A DNA stretch of 64,000 nt from Macrothele yani. Taxonomy: Eukaryota; Arthropoda; Arachnida; Araneae; Macrothelidae. The position numbers and the translations under genes were made by a program. This document shows positions 21,485 through 32,666 of the stretch, piece after piece. The stretch's first letter is position 1; the number at the start of each line of letters is the position of its first letter. The stretch is from NCBI GenBank assembly GCA_039090855.1, contig CM077010.1:51106905-51170904 (forward strand), written 5' to 3'. A model generated the notes under the pieces. The model saw nothing but the letters and a program-made list of their open reading frames with translations, had not been told where the DNA came from and ran no database searches.

Positions 21485-22204
21485 CGCCCCTTCCCAACCC
21501 AACACTTTTTGCTCTCTCCGGTGACGTTTCCCACCTTGTGGTCGCCTGGAATTTTTTGGTTTCACGTTTCTTCATTTACTGTTTCGCTAACCGTGTGCTG
21601 TTCCCTTCATGTTAGCACTCTCGCATCGTAATGTTGTTTCCTGCTTTTGTTATTGTGCCTTGTGTTTTTCTTTTGCTCTCATTGTATGCCCTTGCTGCGG
21701 TAGTGTTAGAGCTACAATTGTTAACTTTGTTCCCATAATGTAGTTGGTGTATTCCTGTACTATGCCTTGCAATTTTACCGTCATTATGTTTTACTCGGTT
21801 GATGTTTTATCATACCCTTGTACGTCTGCTCGTAATGTTGTACTTGTGTTACTTCGTATCGAATGATATGCTCTTATGCTATTCCTTATTTGTGTATATC
21901 GTATTTTTACCATATGTGCAAATCCCTAATGTTTTGGTTCGATCCTTTATTGTTTATCTTTCACGCTGAACTGTTCTCTAGCGTTGGTGATTCCGTCTCT
22001 GTTGATACCGATGTTAATGCGCCATGGTAATGTACTCTTTCTGTTTGCAATCCAGTTCGTGTTACATTGTAGATATACCTGTATTTTTCTCTTTATAATT
22101 TCTGTACTGCAATATTCAGTAATATCTCCTATGTTTGTGATCCCAATACAGCAATTATCTGGGTGCCGCTTTGGTACTCAAATTGACCAAAACCAAAAGA
22201 AAAA
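21485..22204 (+). other. T-rich 3' non-coding region of the gag-like element, ending in an A run
   Basis: About 700 bases with no open frame. CGTAATGTTGT-type words recur. It ends GACCAAAACCAAAAG plus an A run at about 22195-22207, as expected of a retrotransposed transcript end. An RTE fragment on the opposite strand follows at once. Confidence 0.5.
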
Positions 22205-22735
22205 AAAATTGCCATTTCAAGGATTTTACTCTGATCATGATTTCTCCCATTCTTGTCATTTTCCTTATCCACGAGTTTCTCTTTTTACCTTTCTTAGTTA
22301 CACCAAGCATGCATCTCTCCAGGCTGCTTTCAGTTGTCTGCAGTCTTTTTATGTCGTTTTTAGTTAAGGTGCATCTCTGTGCTGTGTACATAAGCACTGG
22401 AAGGATGCATTGATTAAACATATTTCTTTTGAGATATAATGGCATATTGCTCTTAAAAATTGTACTGTTTCTTCCAAAAGTTCTCCAACCAAGTTTTATA
22501 CACCTATTAATTTCATCGTTAATGTGGTATCTGCTACCAAGGAGGTAAATGTAGGAATTGGTTATCTTCAGCTTTTCCCCATCAACTGGTAAATCTTCAT
22601 TCCTTGTAAAGGCATTGTACATCAGTTCTGTCTTCTGAAAGTTCATTTTAATCCCATTTCTTTACATTTTTCGGTAAGTTCCTGGAACATACTCTGAAGT
22701 ATTATTTCAAAGACCTCTGAAGGGTTCTTTGAAAA
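22205..22735 (-). pseudogene. RTE-type LINE, RT C-terminal fragment
   Basis: The minus-strand reading is FQELTEKCKEMGLKMNFQKT, MYNAFTRNEDLPVDGEKL, GWRTFGRNSTIFKS, NQCILPVLMYTAQ, then MLGVTKKGKKRNSWIRKM. It aligns over its whole length with the copy at 37.1-37.9 kb. Both ends are truncated, and the trinucleotide tail is missing. Confidence 0.85.
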
Positions 22736-22899
22736 ATAAAATTCTGTATTCAAAAATAAAACGGAAATAAAACCGGGTCGAAATCTGGTCAGGAACACTT
22801 TCACCAGACCCGCTTGACCCCCCAAGAAATTGTCGACACGGTGACTCGTTGACCCACTGACCCGTGACCCGTTTTCCTCTCTGATGTAGAGATCCTTGT

Positions 22900-23055
22900 T
22901 TCTGGTCTGTCTTCAAAGTTGTGCCCTGGTTCGAGTCCCAATTCAAAAATTGTCCTGCGGGGAAACCAGTTCCCCAAAATTTGGGATGTCCGACTGCTTG
23001 TAGCCCAAAGCGTTGCTCGTGGTGGTCGTTAAACATCAAAACGAAAAACAAATAT
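22900..23055 (+). mobile_element. SINE-A-related partial copy, diverged
   Basis: B-box-like GGTTCGAGTCC, GGAAACCAGTTCCCC, CGACTGCTTGTAGCCC and GTGGTCGTTAAACATC in SINE-A order, but the body is shortened and diverged. Confidence 0.65.
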
Positions 23056-23180
23056 GTTTGTTGCTTCCCTTCAGTGCTACCATTACTTGAACACTCAACC
23101 GCTGCTAGCGAATGGTGCTTGTATTCCACCACATCTACCTATTTTTGTTATTGAAAGTTTAACGACCACCATGAGCAACT

Positions 23181-23660
23181 TATAACGAAGTAAATTTCTC
23201 CGTCATTTCTGTCCACGCCAGGATTCGAACCCGGAATAAGTTACTCCACCAATTGAGCTACGCGGACGTTTTATTCTGATTCCTATCTGCCTTTATGTCG
23301 TGTGCGTCCTTCGGGCAGGTACGTCACATCTCCTGGTACGTTACATCATCTCCCCCTTATTTTTTTTTCCGAAGTACTGGAGAAAGGATTCTCTGATTTT
23401 TCCTATCTCGCGGTGTGGAAATAACATCACACCAATGCGAGATTTTTGAACGGTCGGGTCATCCGGATAGTTCGGGCGCCATTATAACGAAGTAAAATTC
23501 TCCGTCATTTTTGTCCACGCCAGGATTCGAACCCGGATCCCCTCATTCCGGAATAAGTCACTCTACCAATTGAGCTACGCGGACGTTTGTTCTGACTACT
23601 ATCTGCCTTTATGTCGTGTGCGTCCTTCGGGCAGGTACGTCACATCTCCTGGTACGTTAC
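23181..23660 (-). mobile_element. tRNA-like unit array: unit-spacer-unit, copy 1
   Basis: Two ~160-base units (23181-23338 and 23483-23660), each with a minus-strand tRNA-like segment (GTCCGCGTAGCTCAATTGG, B box GGTTCGAATCC), flank a 144-base spacer containing TATCTCGCGGTGTGGAAATA. The second unit can form all cloverleaf stems except a clear anticodon stem. The same layout recurs at 42161-42742. A SINE or a terminal-repeat element are both possible. Confidence 0.75.
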
Positions 23661-24310
23661 AAACTCAATGGGCTATAAGCAGTCGCCCGTCACTAACTTA
23701 GGGCCACTGGTTCCACGGAAGGGAGAGAGCCAGTGCCGTAAGACAAACACAACATCGATGCCTCGCCGGCATTCAAACCTGAACCCTTCACGCACGAATG
23801 ATCCATTTCCCTTCAGGGTGTTTTTTTTACTGAACTTATCTGATGTAATGGCTGTGACACAAAACCTTCCTAGTAATTTTTTTAATTTTATTTTAAAGTT
23901 AAACAACCACCATGAGCAACTCAATAGGCTATAAGCAGTCGTCCGTTCCTGATTTAGGGTCGCTGGTTCCAGGGAAGGGAGAGAGCCAGCGCCTTAAAAC
24001 AAACACAACATCCGTGCTTCACCGGTATTCGAACCCAACCCCTTCACAGACGAATGATCCATCTACCTTCAGGGTGTTTTTTTTACTGAACTTATCTGGT
24101 GTAATGGCTGTGACACAAAACCTTCCGTGCATTTTTTTTATTTTATTTTAAAGTAAAACAACCACCATGAGCAACTCAACGTCTCTAATTTAGGGCCATT
24201 GGTGTCATGGAATGGAAAGAGCTAGCGCCGTAAGACAAACGCAACTTCACATTCCTTACTGGGATTAGAACCAGAACTCATCTCGGACGAATGGGCAGAA
24301 GTGTGCGTGA
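23661..24310 (-). mobile_element. three SINE-A copies in tandem, minus strand
   Basis: Successive copies start near 23661, 23899 and 24158, each beginning with CAACTCAATGGGCTATAAGC-like sequence and ending near an ACGAATGATCCAT-like head. The first two are separated by a shared spacer (GGGTGTTTTTTTTACTGAAC ... CACAAAACCTTCC), so a ~240-base unit of SINE plus spacer was duplicated. The third is diverged. Confidence 0.8.
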
Positions 24311-24498
24311 TCAGGGTGGCCTTTCCGTGTAATAAGAGAACCAGTTATATTTGATTGACTAAAGTCGAGTTTATAACAAAAAGTTCATGTATTTGGGGAA
24401 GCTTTTGGCTTGTTATGAAAATGTCTAGCATCAGTATTCGTGAATGATGAATGAATATGATATATTCAAATTAATCGGAAACTTGAGACTTGGTCGTT

Positions 24499-24670
24499 CT
24501 GGGTGGTGTAGTGGTTAGCATACCCGGGAGCTGTCTGGGAGACGCGTGTTCTATTTCGGCTCCAGGACGACGAAAAAATTATCGAGTTTTCGGATATTAT
24601 CTGACTTACCATCATGGTCACAATTACACCAAAAAACGGATTGTCACCTTCAAAATCAGTATTCATGTTT
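24499..24670 (+). mobile_element. SINE-D single copy
   Basis: A-box-like GGTGTAGTGGTTAGCATACC, degenerate B box, then GGCTCCAGGACGACG and TCGGATATTATCTGACTTAC. The same family forms an inverted dimer at 49365-49645 and a minus copy at 61320-61470. Confidence 0.75.
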
Positions 24671-25149
24671 CTTTTAACATAGCTGAAATTTTAATGTAGA
24701 GCTTTAAAAAATGAGTATTCCTTAGTTTTTTTTACGAGCTTTGGGAGAACTGCAGTCCAGGCTATACAATACCATACGTTATATACTCTCTACTGTTTTT
24801 GAGTAACTAGTGTGCACTTTCTGTATGATTTTCCTTTTTCGAGAAAATAGTGCACACTTTCAGTTTTGAAAATTAAGCAGATTAAGAAAGGTAAAATGTT
24901 CCGCCTGCTTTATCATTAATGTTATGTGGACGTCTTATTGAAAAACATTATGCGGTATCTGACGTCTGGTGCGATCAAACTTCTGGCCTTAAGTGGAAAA
25001 TGTCGGGCGGAGAGTAGCGAAGAAACACACGAGATACGGAGAAGGTTCAGCTAGCTTTTCTAAGTCTGAGGATCTGCAGGAAAGGTTTTCTTCAATATTT
25101 ATCTCTACGATCCTCTTGAAGATTTATGACAAAGCAGCTGTCTTAACTA

Positions 25150-26574
25150 CACTGACGGAAAAAAATCCCAACACCACGAAAAAATAGTTGTAGAGGAATG
25201 AAATGGCGGCAATACATTTGTATAGGTAACATAATTAATCTATTAAGGTTTCAAGATCACAGCATGTTGTAAGCGCGAGAAGAGTCATTTTAAATGTGAA
25301 ATGCTGGTACATTAATAACCGGTGTAACCGCCAGAATGTTGAATGCAAGCACGCAAACGTACATGCATTGTGTCGTACAGGTGCTGGATGTCAGTTTGTG
25401 GGATGGAGTTCCATGCCTGTTGCACTTGGTCGGTCAATACAGGGACGGTTAATGCTGGTTGGGGGTGACGCTGGAGTTATCGTCCAATGATGTCCCATAC
25501 GTGCTCGATTGGTGAAAGATCTGGTGATCTAGCAGGCCACGGCAACATGTCGACACTCTGTAGAGCATGTTGGGTTACAACAGCGGTATGCGGGAGAGCG
25601 TTATCCTGTTGGAAAACACCCCCTGGAATGCTGTTCATGAATCGCAGCACAACAGGTTGAATCACCAGACCGACGTACAACTGTGCCATCAGGGTGCGTG
25701 GGATAACCACGAGAGTGCTCCTGCTGTCATAGGAAATTGCTCCCCAGACCATAACTCCAGGTGTAGGTTCAGTGTGTCTCGGCCGCAGACAGTTTGGTTG
25801 CAGGCGCTCACCTGGCCTCCTTCTAACCAACACACGGCCATCACTGGCACCCAGGCAGAACCGGCTTTCATCAGAAAACACAACAGATCTCCACTCCGTC
25901 CTCCAATGAGCTCTAGCTTGACACCACTGACGTCGCAAACGGCAGTGGTTTGGAGTAAGTGTAATGCACGCTACAGGGCGTCTGGCTCGGAGCTGTACTT
26001 CAAGTAACCGATTTGTAGCAGTTCATTGTGTCACTGTTGTGGCAACTGCAGCTCGAATTGCTGCCGCAGACGTGTTACGATTCGCCACGGCCGTACGCCG
26101 TACACGGCAGTCTTCCCTATCAGTAGTGCCACGTGGTCGGCCGGAACATTGTCTTCTTGAGGCAGTACCTTCCCTTGACCACCGCTGCCAACAATCATGC
26201 ACAGTGGCTACATTCCTGCCAAGTCGTTCTGCAATATTGCGGAAAGAAAATCCACCTTCTCGTAGCCCTATTACACGACCTCGTTCAAACTCCGTGAGCT
26301 GTTGATAATGGCTTCTTTGTCTTCTTAAAGGCATTCTTGACTAACATCAACACACTACGTCGAATCTCAACGATAACTAACGCTCACGAACGTTACAGCG
26401 CGTATTTACAACAAACCTGCTTTGCATGTTCCGAGGGACGCTACCAGCGCCATACGTATGCGCCGATCGCGAAATTTGCATAGACGTCATCTTACAGATG
26501 TACTCTCACTGCCTACCAACTGTCGTTTATCTAACACAACCCCTTCTTGGTGTTGGAATTTTTTTCCGTCAGTG
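25150..26574 (-). mobile_element. Tc1-like transposon, copy 2, inverted relative to copy 1
   Basis: 1425 bp, flanked by TA (25148-25149 and 26575-26576), with the same terminal repeats beginning CACTGACGG. The sequence is very close to copy 1 at 12230-13655. It lies in the first ChAT intron recognised here, antisense to the gene. Confidence 0.95.
25314..26334 (-). pseudogene. Tc1-like transposase, two in-frame stops
   Basis: Reads MPLRRQRSHYQQLTEFERGR to GGYTGY on the minus strand. Stops: TGA after residue 103 (the same codon as in copy 1), and TAA within IIGR-LQRH, where copy 1 has CAA. The DDE residues (VVFSDESRF, FQQDNALPH, SPDLSPIEHVWD) are intact. The TAA is private to this copy, whereas the TGA is shared. 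Confidence 0.92.
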
Positions 26575-26799
26575 TATATACTGCTATCCTTGCATTTTCA
26601 CCACATCCCTATTCTCAACCGTCAGTAGGAGAGAAAGGACAATTTACAAGACTCTTCAGTCCAGATGATAGCCAATTGAATTGACCAATGATTACGCAGT
26701 ACCAATCTTCTGGGTTTCAAATAAACAAGTTCGTAAAATCATGAAATGCATTGATTATGATACGCTTTCCAACATACCAGGAATCATTAATCAAGTTAT

Positions 26800-27470
26800 T
26801 ACTCATGTTATGAGGATTATTGGTGTGGAATAAATCTCGCTCCTGTGCGCTGACCTTTGACCCCATGTCGATGATATTAAACAGAACTGGTTCAGTATAC
26901 CTCCGGAACAACATGCTAAAGTTTTGTTTTCAATCGAAGTATTTTTAGTCAAGTTATAAGGATAATGGCTGTGGAATAAATCTCGGTCCTGTGCTTTGAC
27001 CTTTGACCCCATTTCGATTATATTAAACAGAATTGGTTCAGTATACCTTCGGAACCACATACTAATGTTTTGTCGCAATACAATCATTTTTAGTCAAGTT
27101 ATGAGGATAATGGATGGGGAATACATTTTGTTCCTGTGTGCTGACCTTTGGCCCCATTTCGATTATGTTCAACAGAACCGGTTCGGTATACCTCCGGAAC
27201 AACATGCTAAAGTTTTGTCGCAGTCGAAGCATTTTCACGTAAGTTTTGACGTATGAGTGCGATGGAATGGATCCCGCTCCTAAGTCCTGCCCTTTGACCC
27301 CACTTCGCCCATTTTCAATAGGGTTTCTCTCCAGGTTGTCCCCTACTACATATTGAAATTTCATCGAAATCGAACTATTTTTACGCGAGTTATCGTGCGG
27401 ACTGACGAAAAGGCTGACAGACGGACAAAGCTGGAGTATATACGCTTCTTCAACCTACGGTTGGAAAGAG
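26800..27470 (-). repeat. ~145-bp tandem repeat, about 4 diverged copies
   Basis: Starts near 26808, 26955, 27099 and 27243 share GTTATGAGGATAATGG, TGACCTTTGACCCC, TTTCGATTATATTAAACAGA and GGTTCAGTATACC. The array ends in CGAGTTATCGTGCGGACTGA and GGAGTATATACGCTTC. Similar ACGGACGGAC-type tails are common in invertebrate repeats. No protein is supported despite long frames. Confidence 0.8.
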
Positions 27471-27799
27471 TAAAAGAGAGAGAAATCCAAACTTATTATG
27501 TCAGGCTATTGAAGATACACTGATGGGCAAAAAAGGTGAACAAACAAGCATAAACTTTGGCATAATAAAACAATTTGATGAAATTTAATGTAATTCAGAC
27601 GAGAGGTACCTCAACCAATAACAAAGAACATGTGCAGTCATAATAAGCACAGGAATGGGTGGCAAGATAAGTAGATAGCTGATGCGTCAAAAAATGTCCT
27701 TCACTGAAATTAGCAAAAATTCGTTGTTCAAGTGATCTACCCTGAGCGCCGAGCAGGTTCCATAACGGGCGTGTATAATGGTGACAAGATGGCAAATGA

Positions 27800-28020
27800 G
27801 GTCAGATGGCAAATGAGGTCAGATGGCAAGAAACGCCCATTGTTCCTTTAGTATAGGTAGGAACTCTAAGTGGCTCACAGAAAATGATAAGGAGCAGTAG
27901 TGCGTCTCCTGAGAGCGTCCAATATGCATGCTCAATAGGATTGAGATCCAGAGACATGTCTGGAACTTCTTTTCTGTGGATGTCTTCACTATCCTGATAA
28001 TCGTGGACCAAAAAATTTCA
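27800..28020 (-). pseudogene. Tc1-like transposase C-terminal fragment
   Basis: The minus-strand reading DSEDIHRKEVPDMSLDLNPI then EHAYWTLSGDAL matches the region around the third catalytic residue of Tc1 transposases (EDIxRMxWPAxSPDLNPIEHxWD). Flanks are too decayed to define ends. It is a different family from the copies at 12.2 and 25.2 kb. Confidence 0.7.
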
Positions 28021-30075
28021 GTTATAAAATATTTTTGCTTCGCCCCGGGGCACCAGATTATGGAATAAAAGAAAGCTTTAAATAATTTTGATGTCAGGAT
28101 GTCAGGCAATGGCTGACGACCCGGAGGTAGACATCAGAGCTTAGAATAAATATTTTTGAGCTCTTTCATCGCCGAAATCTTAGGTACTGGTGAAAAGATT
28201 TTTGCCCTCAATTTAGCCAAATAAAACCAAGAAATTCTTACACTCATTAATTATTCATGCAACTTCAGGAAGAGCACGAGACAACAGACATTTAATCAAT
28301 TAATAATAAAACATAAAGATAATGATGAAGGCGTCTATATACAGAGGATGGTGAAGGAGGAACGTCAAATAGACTCACCCCTTTCGGGATGGCTCTGAGG
28401 CTGAATTTATCATTAAAGTCAATTATTATTTGTTCGCATCATTTTTCACTGTCCGGCTTTAAAAACAGTTCTCAGCCAACGAAATTCTATTGGCTGACCA
28501 GAGCCAATTACTTCACAACTGTTATGCATTACATAAATTCAGTGCTTACAGATATGCAGCTTTTCCTCGAGTATCCATGTTTGATGCACTCACTAATATT
28601 TGATGTATTTACATTGGAATCGCACCTCTGTGACGACACGCCCATTTCAGAGCGCGCACTATAACCAATGGAGAGGGGAGTCGAACCCCGTCTCCCACTT
28701 ACTCTCGTGCACACACTTTTGTTCATTCATCTGCATGATCAGGTACGCATCTATGCGCACCAATGTCAAGGTGGAACGAAGCCGCTGACGTGAAAGCAGG
28801 ATCCGTCCGTCTGTTCTTCCCAGCTGATACGTCCGTCTGTCCAACGGTGATTCGCCTTACATTACGGGTCGTGCATCTCAGTCTCTCCGGGCTGCAATTC
28901 CATCACTTCGTGTGACCTTCGGGATGCTTCTGGCTTTCTCTTAAGTGCAATCTAGCTCCAGGAAAAGAGGTATCTTCCTACCTCCTATTTCCTCGCGGTA
29001 ACATCAACCACTCGGCCGCTCTTTGTATAGCTGGCCGGCATCTTCGGACAGAATCTTTTCTATCCCCGCAAAACACCGCGCTGCGAGATCTCCTTGGTAC
29101 CGCACGAGTCCATCTCCCTTCACGAGCTTGTCTGGACTGCTCTTCTTCGCTTGTTCACATTTCGTCAACAAACTCCTTGCTCTGTCGTTAGGGGTCTGTT
29201 TTAACTCTCCTGTCAGTCTTATTGTTTCTTAAAGGCATTCGGCACGATGAAGAGGTTAGAAATGCATGCCTCTGCATTCGGAATATGTGGTGGGTCCGCT
29301 CACCGATAAGTACGAAAAACACATAACTTAACTAACAGCTCTTTGTCCTACCAAGTTTCGGATAAACAAACGTCATAAGTTTTCCGATCTGTTGACACTC
29401 TAATGGTTTCTCCAAACATGACCGACCACCCAACTTGACTGTCGCGCGCTTAGTAAGTGACGCATCGCGTTCCCCACACCAGGCTAAGATTTCTCCCTTC
29501 CAAGAAAAGGGACCATTATCTCTTCTCCTCTTTTGCAATGCGGGAAATCACTAGCTGTTAATTTTCAACCAATAATTAACATTGTTTTCGCCTCTTGCAA
29601 AACCTTCTAATCGAATTAATTACTGCACCCCAAAGTCGTAACAATATTTTACCCAATAAAAGGATAAAAATTTGGAAAACAACAAAGACGAGAGACTGAA
29701 AGAAGGAAGGGGAACAATATAAAATTGAGAAAAAAAAAAGATTAAAAACTGCGAGTCAAATTACTCTAAATTCCGTCGAATTTCTCCATTGTACAAAAAC
29801 AAATCTGTAAAGACAAGGAAAATCTCAGAAACTTAAACAAACACAGAACTTCTGAGAAAAACTTTCACGAAATAAAAAAGTCACACCGAAATTAATAAAT
29901 TGTCGCTGAATAAAATGAGCATCTACTCCTATATTCAAAATTTCAAGGAATACACCTTAGTAATCCGAACATATATTATTAAAACAGTCACATCTTCCCA
30001 CATGAATTTTTCAGTTAAAGCATTTGCTTCTTTTATTTACTGAATCATTGAAATTATGCATTATCTTTTTTTCAG
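28021..30075. other. intronic sequence, no gene seen
   Basis: From 28380 to 29320 the composition is more even (GC richer) than around it, and could be an old LTR or other element, but I recognise no motif. From 29560 it is AT-rich up to the polypyrimidine tract of the next ChAT exon. Confidence 0.4.
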
Positions 30076-30138
30076 GATGAATCTAAAGTGAATTTATTCA
30101 AAGCATGTATGAAGAAACAAACGGAAGTACTGCAGTAT
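30076..30138 (+). CDS. ChAT: choline O-acetyltransferase, internal exon b (63 bp)
   Basis: Acceptor ATCTTTTTTTCAG, donor TAT|GTAAGT. It encodes DESKVNLFKACMKKQTEVLQ plus Y, 21 codons in phase 0, with whole codons at both ends. LFxxCxxxQTEV resembles the helix between the TYESAS region and the NHLLAL motif in insect ChAT. Its placement between exons a and c, and its matching phase, support it despite the short length. Confidence 0.88.
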
Positions 30139-30231
30139 GTAAGTACACTTTGTAAATTGCTGTGCATTTTTTATTTATTAAAACAGCAATGAAATATAAT
30201 GCAAAATTAATTACTCTGACACCATATTTCA

Positions 30232-30970
30232 TAGGAAATAGTAATACTATACTAGTGGTCCGATTAATTGGCGTAGTAAATAGACATATAAGCGTTTACA
30301 AGCTTTCGCACATCAACCAGATGGCTTTTTCAAAGAAGTTGGACAAAAACTGCGAACTGAATAATAGAACGCTTTAACAATTTGAACGCGGGAACCTGAC
30401 TTGACAATAAATTGATATGACGTTATATTCATTTAAACATACGAGGCATCTTGTTAGTTGTGCGCGCGGTATCCTGGAAGGGAGAAGGCGTTACTTGAAG
30501 AACTGATTCCAAATTCGTGGCAATTCGAGTGAGACGCTATCATTGCAAGTATCGCTGTTGATAATGATCTCGAAGGTTTCCTGAATGGCTGTAAATTTAG
30601 CGGTAGAGTAAGTAGCTAATTTCTTTATATCATCCCACATAGGAATAGTGGACTTGAATTTGACTTCTCTGGATAGTGCCGTTGCTACTTTACCGTATTT
30701 TGTGTCCCTTTTATGTTCGTTGACTCTAATTCCAAACGAACGCTTGGTCATTCTAATGTAGTATCATTTAGAGCCGTCCGGATACTGTAAGGGGATCGCA
30801 TAGTTCCCGTCTTTAAATTGTTAAAGCGTTCTATTATTCAGTTTGCAGTTTCTGTCTACTTTCCTAGGAAAAGCCATCTGGTTGATGTGAAAAGGCTTGG
30901 AAACGCTTATATGTCTATTTCCTACGCCAATAAATCGGATCACTAGTATAGTATTACTATTTCCTACATA
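30232..30970. repeat. ~150-bp inverted repeats flanking a PLE endonuclease fragment
   Basis: The left arm (30232-30380) and the reverse complement of the right arm (about 30822-30970) share GAAATAGTAATACTATACTA, GACATATAAGCGTTT, CACATCAACCAGATGGC and AATAATAGAACGCTTTAAC. Both arms keep one long open frame read outward-in (ISVxKxxHINQMAF, NCxLNNRTL). The enclosed part is PLE 3' sequence on the minus strand. Confidence 0.8.
30480..30800 (-). pseudogene. Penelope-like GIY-YIG endonuclease fragment
   Basis: Minus-strand YAIPLQYPDGSK, a stop, then MTKRSFGIRVNEHKRD, TALSREVKFKSTIPMWDDI, and CNDSVSLELPRIWNQFFK followed by a stop. It is very close to the copy at 35857-36264. The YIG tripeptide is degraded and an in-frame stop follows YPDGSK, so it is inactive. 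Confidence 0.85.
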
Positions 30971-31198
30971 ACTGGTGTACTGTTCCTCGTTATCAACCAT
31001 ATTTCATGTTTTAGTTTTAGTTTGTTCCTTGGAATAGCTGTTTACGTAACGGCTCCTCTTTGGAGTAAATGCTGTATAAAAAGTGCATTAAAGCTAATTA
31101 AAATAATACGTGTTATATCTCCCTTATAAATTTCGTATTGTTTCCAAACAATGATTTAGGAGACTTTTGTTTTACCACATCACCCTCATATCTTTTAG

Positions 31199-31336
31199 AC
31201 CGTTAACGGAGAAGGACCAGACAACCATCTATTGGCTTTGAAAGAAATTTCGAAATCTTCTGGAAGCACTGAGCCGGCCATTTTTAAAGACAAATCGTAT
31301 CAAGATTTCTTGAATTTCCGTCTCAGCACAAGTCAA
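31199..31336 (+). CDS. ChAT: choline O-acetyltransferase, internal exon c
   Basis: Acceptor TATCTTTTAG, donor CAA|GTAAGT. 46 whole codons: TVNGEGPDNHLLALKEISKS, SGSTEPAIFKDKSYQDFLNF, RLSTSQ. DNHLLAL has Asn at the position that is Arg in carnitine acetyltransferases (DRHLLGL) and Asn in vertebrate ChAT. STSQ is the conserved Ser-Thr-Ser motif at the acyl-CoA site. The upstream intron is only 1060 bp; the downstream one is 17.1 kb. Confidence 0.95.
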
Positions 31337-31492
31337 GTAAGTATTGTCCATGTGAAAATTGATGTAGGAACAAAATCAAGTTACATCACGGCCATTTAGA
31401 TATCCACCAGACATGTGGTGATTGCTTCGTGACGTCACGACGAGCGTTTAAACACTCTAATGCCATTGGTTGATTCTGTTACTACACACGGG

Positions 31493-31807
31493 CGGCGGGT
31501 GGCCTAGTGGTCAGCGTTCGTGACTGCCATGGAGATATCCTAAGGTTCGATCCTGGGCGGGTACGAACGTTCGAAGCACCAAATACCTACCGTGCGTCGG
31601 ATGGGCACGTTAAGCCGTCGGACCCCGGGTACTGTGCCCCCGGTAATAAATAAGGGCGTCTTCCTCCCCTTTCTACCTCGCTTCCGTGTTACTTTCCTGT
31701 CGGGAATTCTAGCCAAATCTCCTAGCTTCCTATTTCTAAGGGTTGTTTAAGACCTGGGGTCAGACACTCGCTTCCTAAAAATGATCTACATATGATCTGA
31801 TCTGATT
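31493..31807 (+). mobile_element. SINE-B, full copy with 16-bp target duplication
   Basis: tRNA-like head with A-box GGTGGCCTAGTGGTCAGCG and B box GGTTCGATCC, body GGCACGTTAAGCCGTCGG and CCTCCCCTTTCTACCTCGC, tail of TGATCTGATCTGA. The duplication TGTTACTACACACGGG is at 31477-31492 and 31808-31823. This is the reference copy for the family in this window. Confidence 0.95.
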
Positions 31808-32159
31808 TGTTACTACACACGGGTAAGTCAAATCCAAACGCTGATGTTAGAGATTTTATCTTTCTTGTCGTGATGTCATAAAATAATGGCCCGTTCCTGG
31901 TGGATATCTAGATAGCCTTGGTTAGAGCCGATATTCGCACAATACAATTTACATTAAGCATAAAATGTTTATACAACTGACTGCCGACTCGACTAAAATT
32001 TGCAAAAATTCAATACATCATCATTACAGAAAATTCTGTACAGAACTAGTTCAAAACTTGATATCGTTATTAAAAATCAGAGAAACAAATACAAACTAGG
32101 GAAATTAGAAAAGCAATATTTTCAAATAAAATCAAACTAATTAGCTTCAGACTCGAATG

Positions 32160-32352
32160 GCCACCTCGGCGGCGCAGTGGTCAAACATTCGGCCAAAATG
32201 AGACCGGGTTCTCATCCCGGTGAGGCATGGATGTTGCATGTGTCTTGCTTTCTCCTTTACCTGGAACCAGTGGCCCTAAATTAGAGACAACCGAGTGCTT
32301 ATAGCCCACCGAGATGCTCACGACGGTCGTCAAACCCCCAACCAAAAAAAAT
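32160..32352 (+). mobile_element. SINE-A copy with a small head deletion
   Basis: CGGCGGCGCAGTGGTC, GGTTCTCATCCCGG (B box degraded), CCTGGAACCAGTGGCCC, GCTTATAGCCCACC and an A-rich tail. About 12 bases of the head between the A and B boxes are missing. Confidence 0.82.
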
Positions 32353-32666
32353 AAAAAATAAAAAAAGAGGGTGAGATCGCATTTTTTAAATAATGGAAAG
32401 TATTCCCTTTTAGTATGTTTTTTGTAAAAAAAAACGTACTTATAGTATCACGTTATTTGTCCGTCTGTCTCTCCGTCAGTTTGTTCCGCCTGTGAGCACC
32501 ATTTCTCTGCACATGTTTGTCCGATTTGAAGCATTATATTTGCATTGGAAAGCTTAAAATGTGACAAAGATGATTCTTACTTTTCGGTGTTTTTACAATG
32601 CATAACTTCGCCGCTAGAGGGCGTAAATTTGGATGCTATCGAATTTAAAATACTCTGTTGTTAATA

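Noticed and set aside
26717..27364. Minus-strand genes in the 145-bp repeat block
   Set aside because: The several overlapping frames repeat the same peptide (MLFRRYTEPVLFNII) once per unit; no motif or start context.
28380..29330. A solo LTR
   Set aside because: There is a TATA-like word and a GC-richer composition, but I could not find TG/CA ends with a target duplication.
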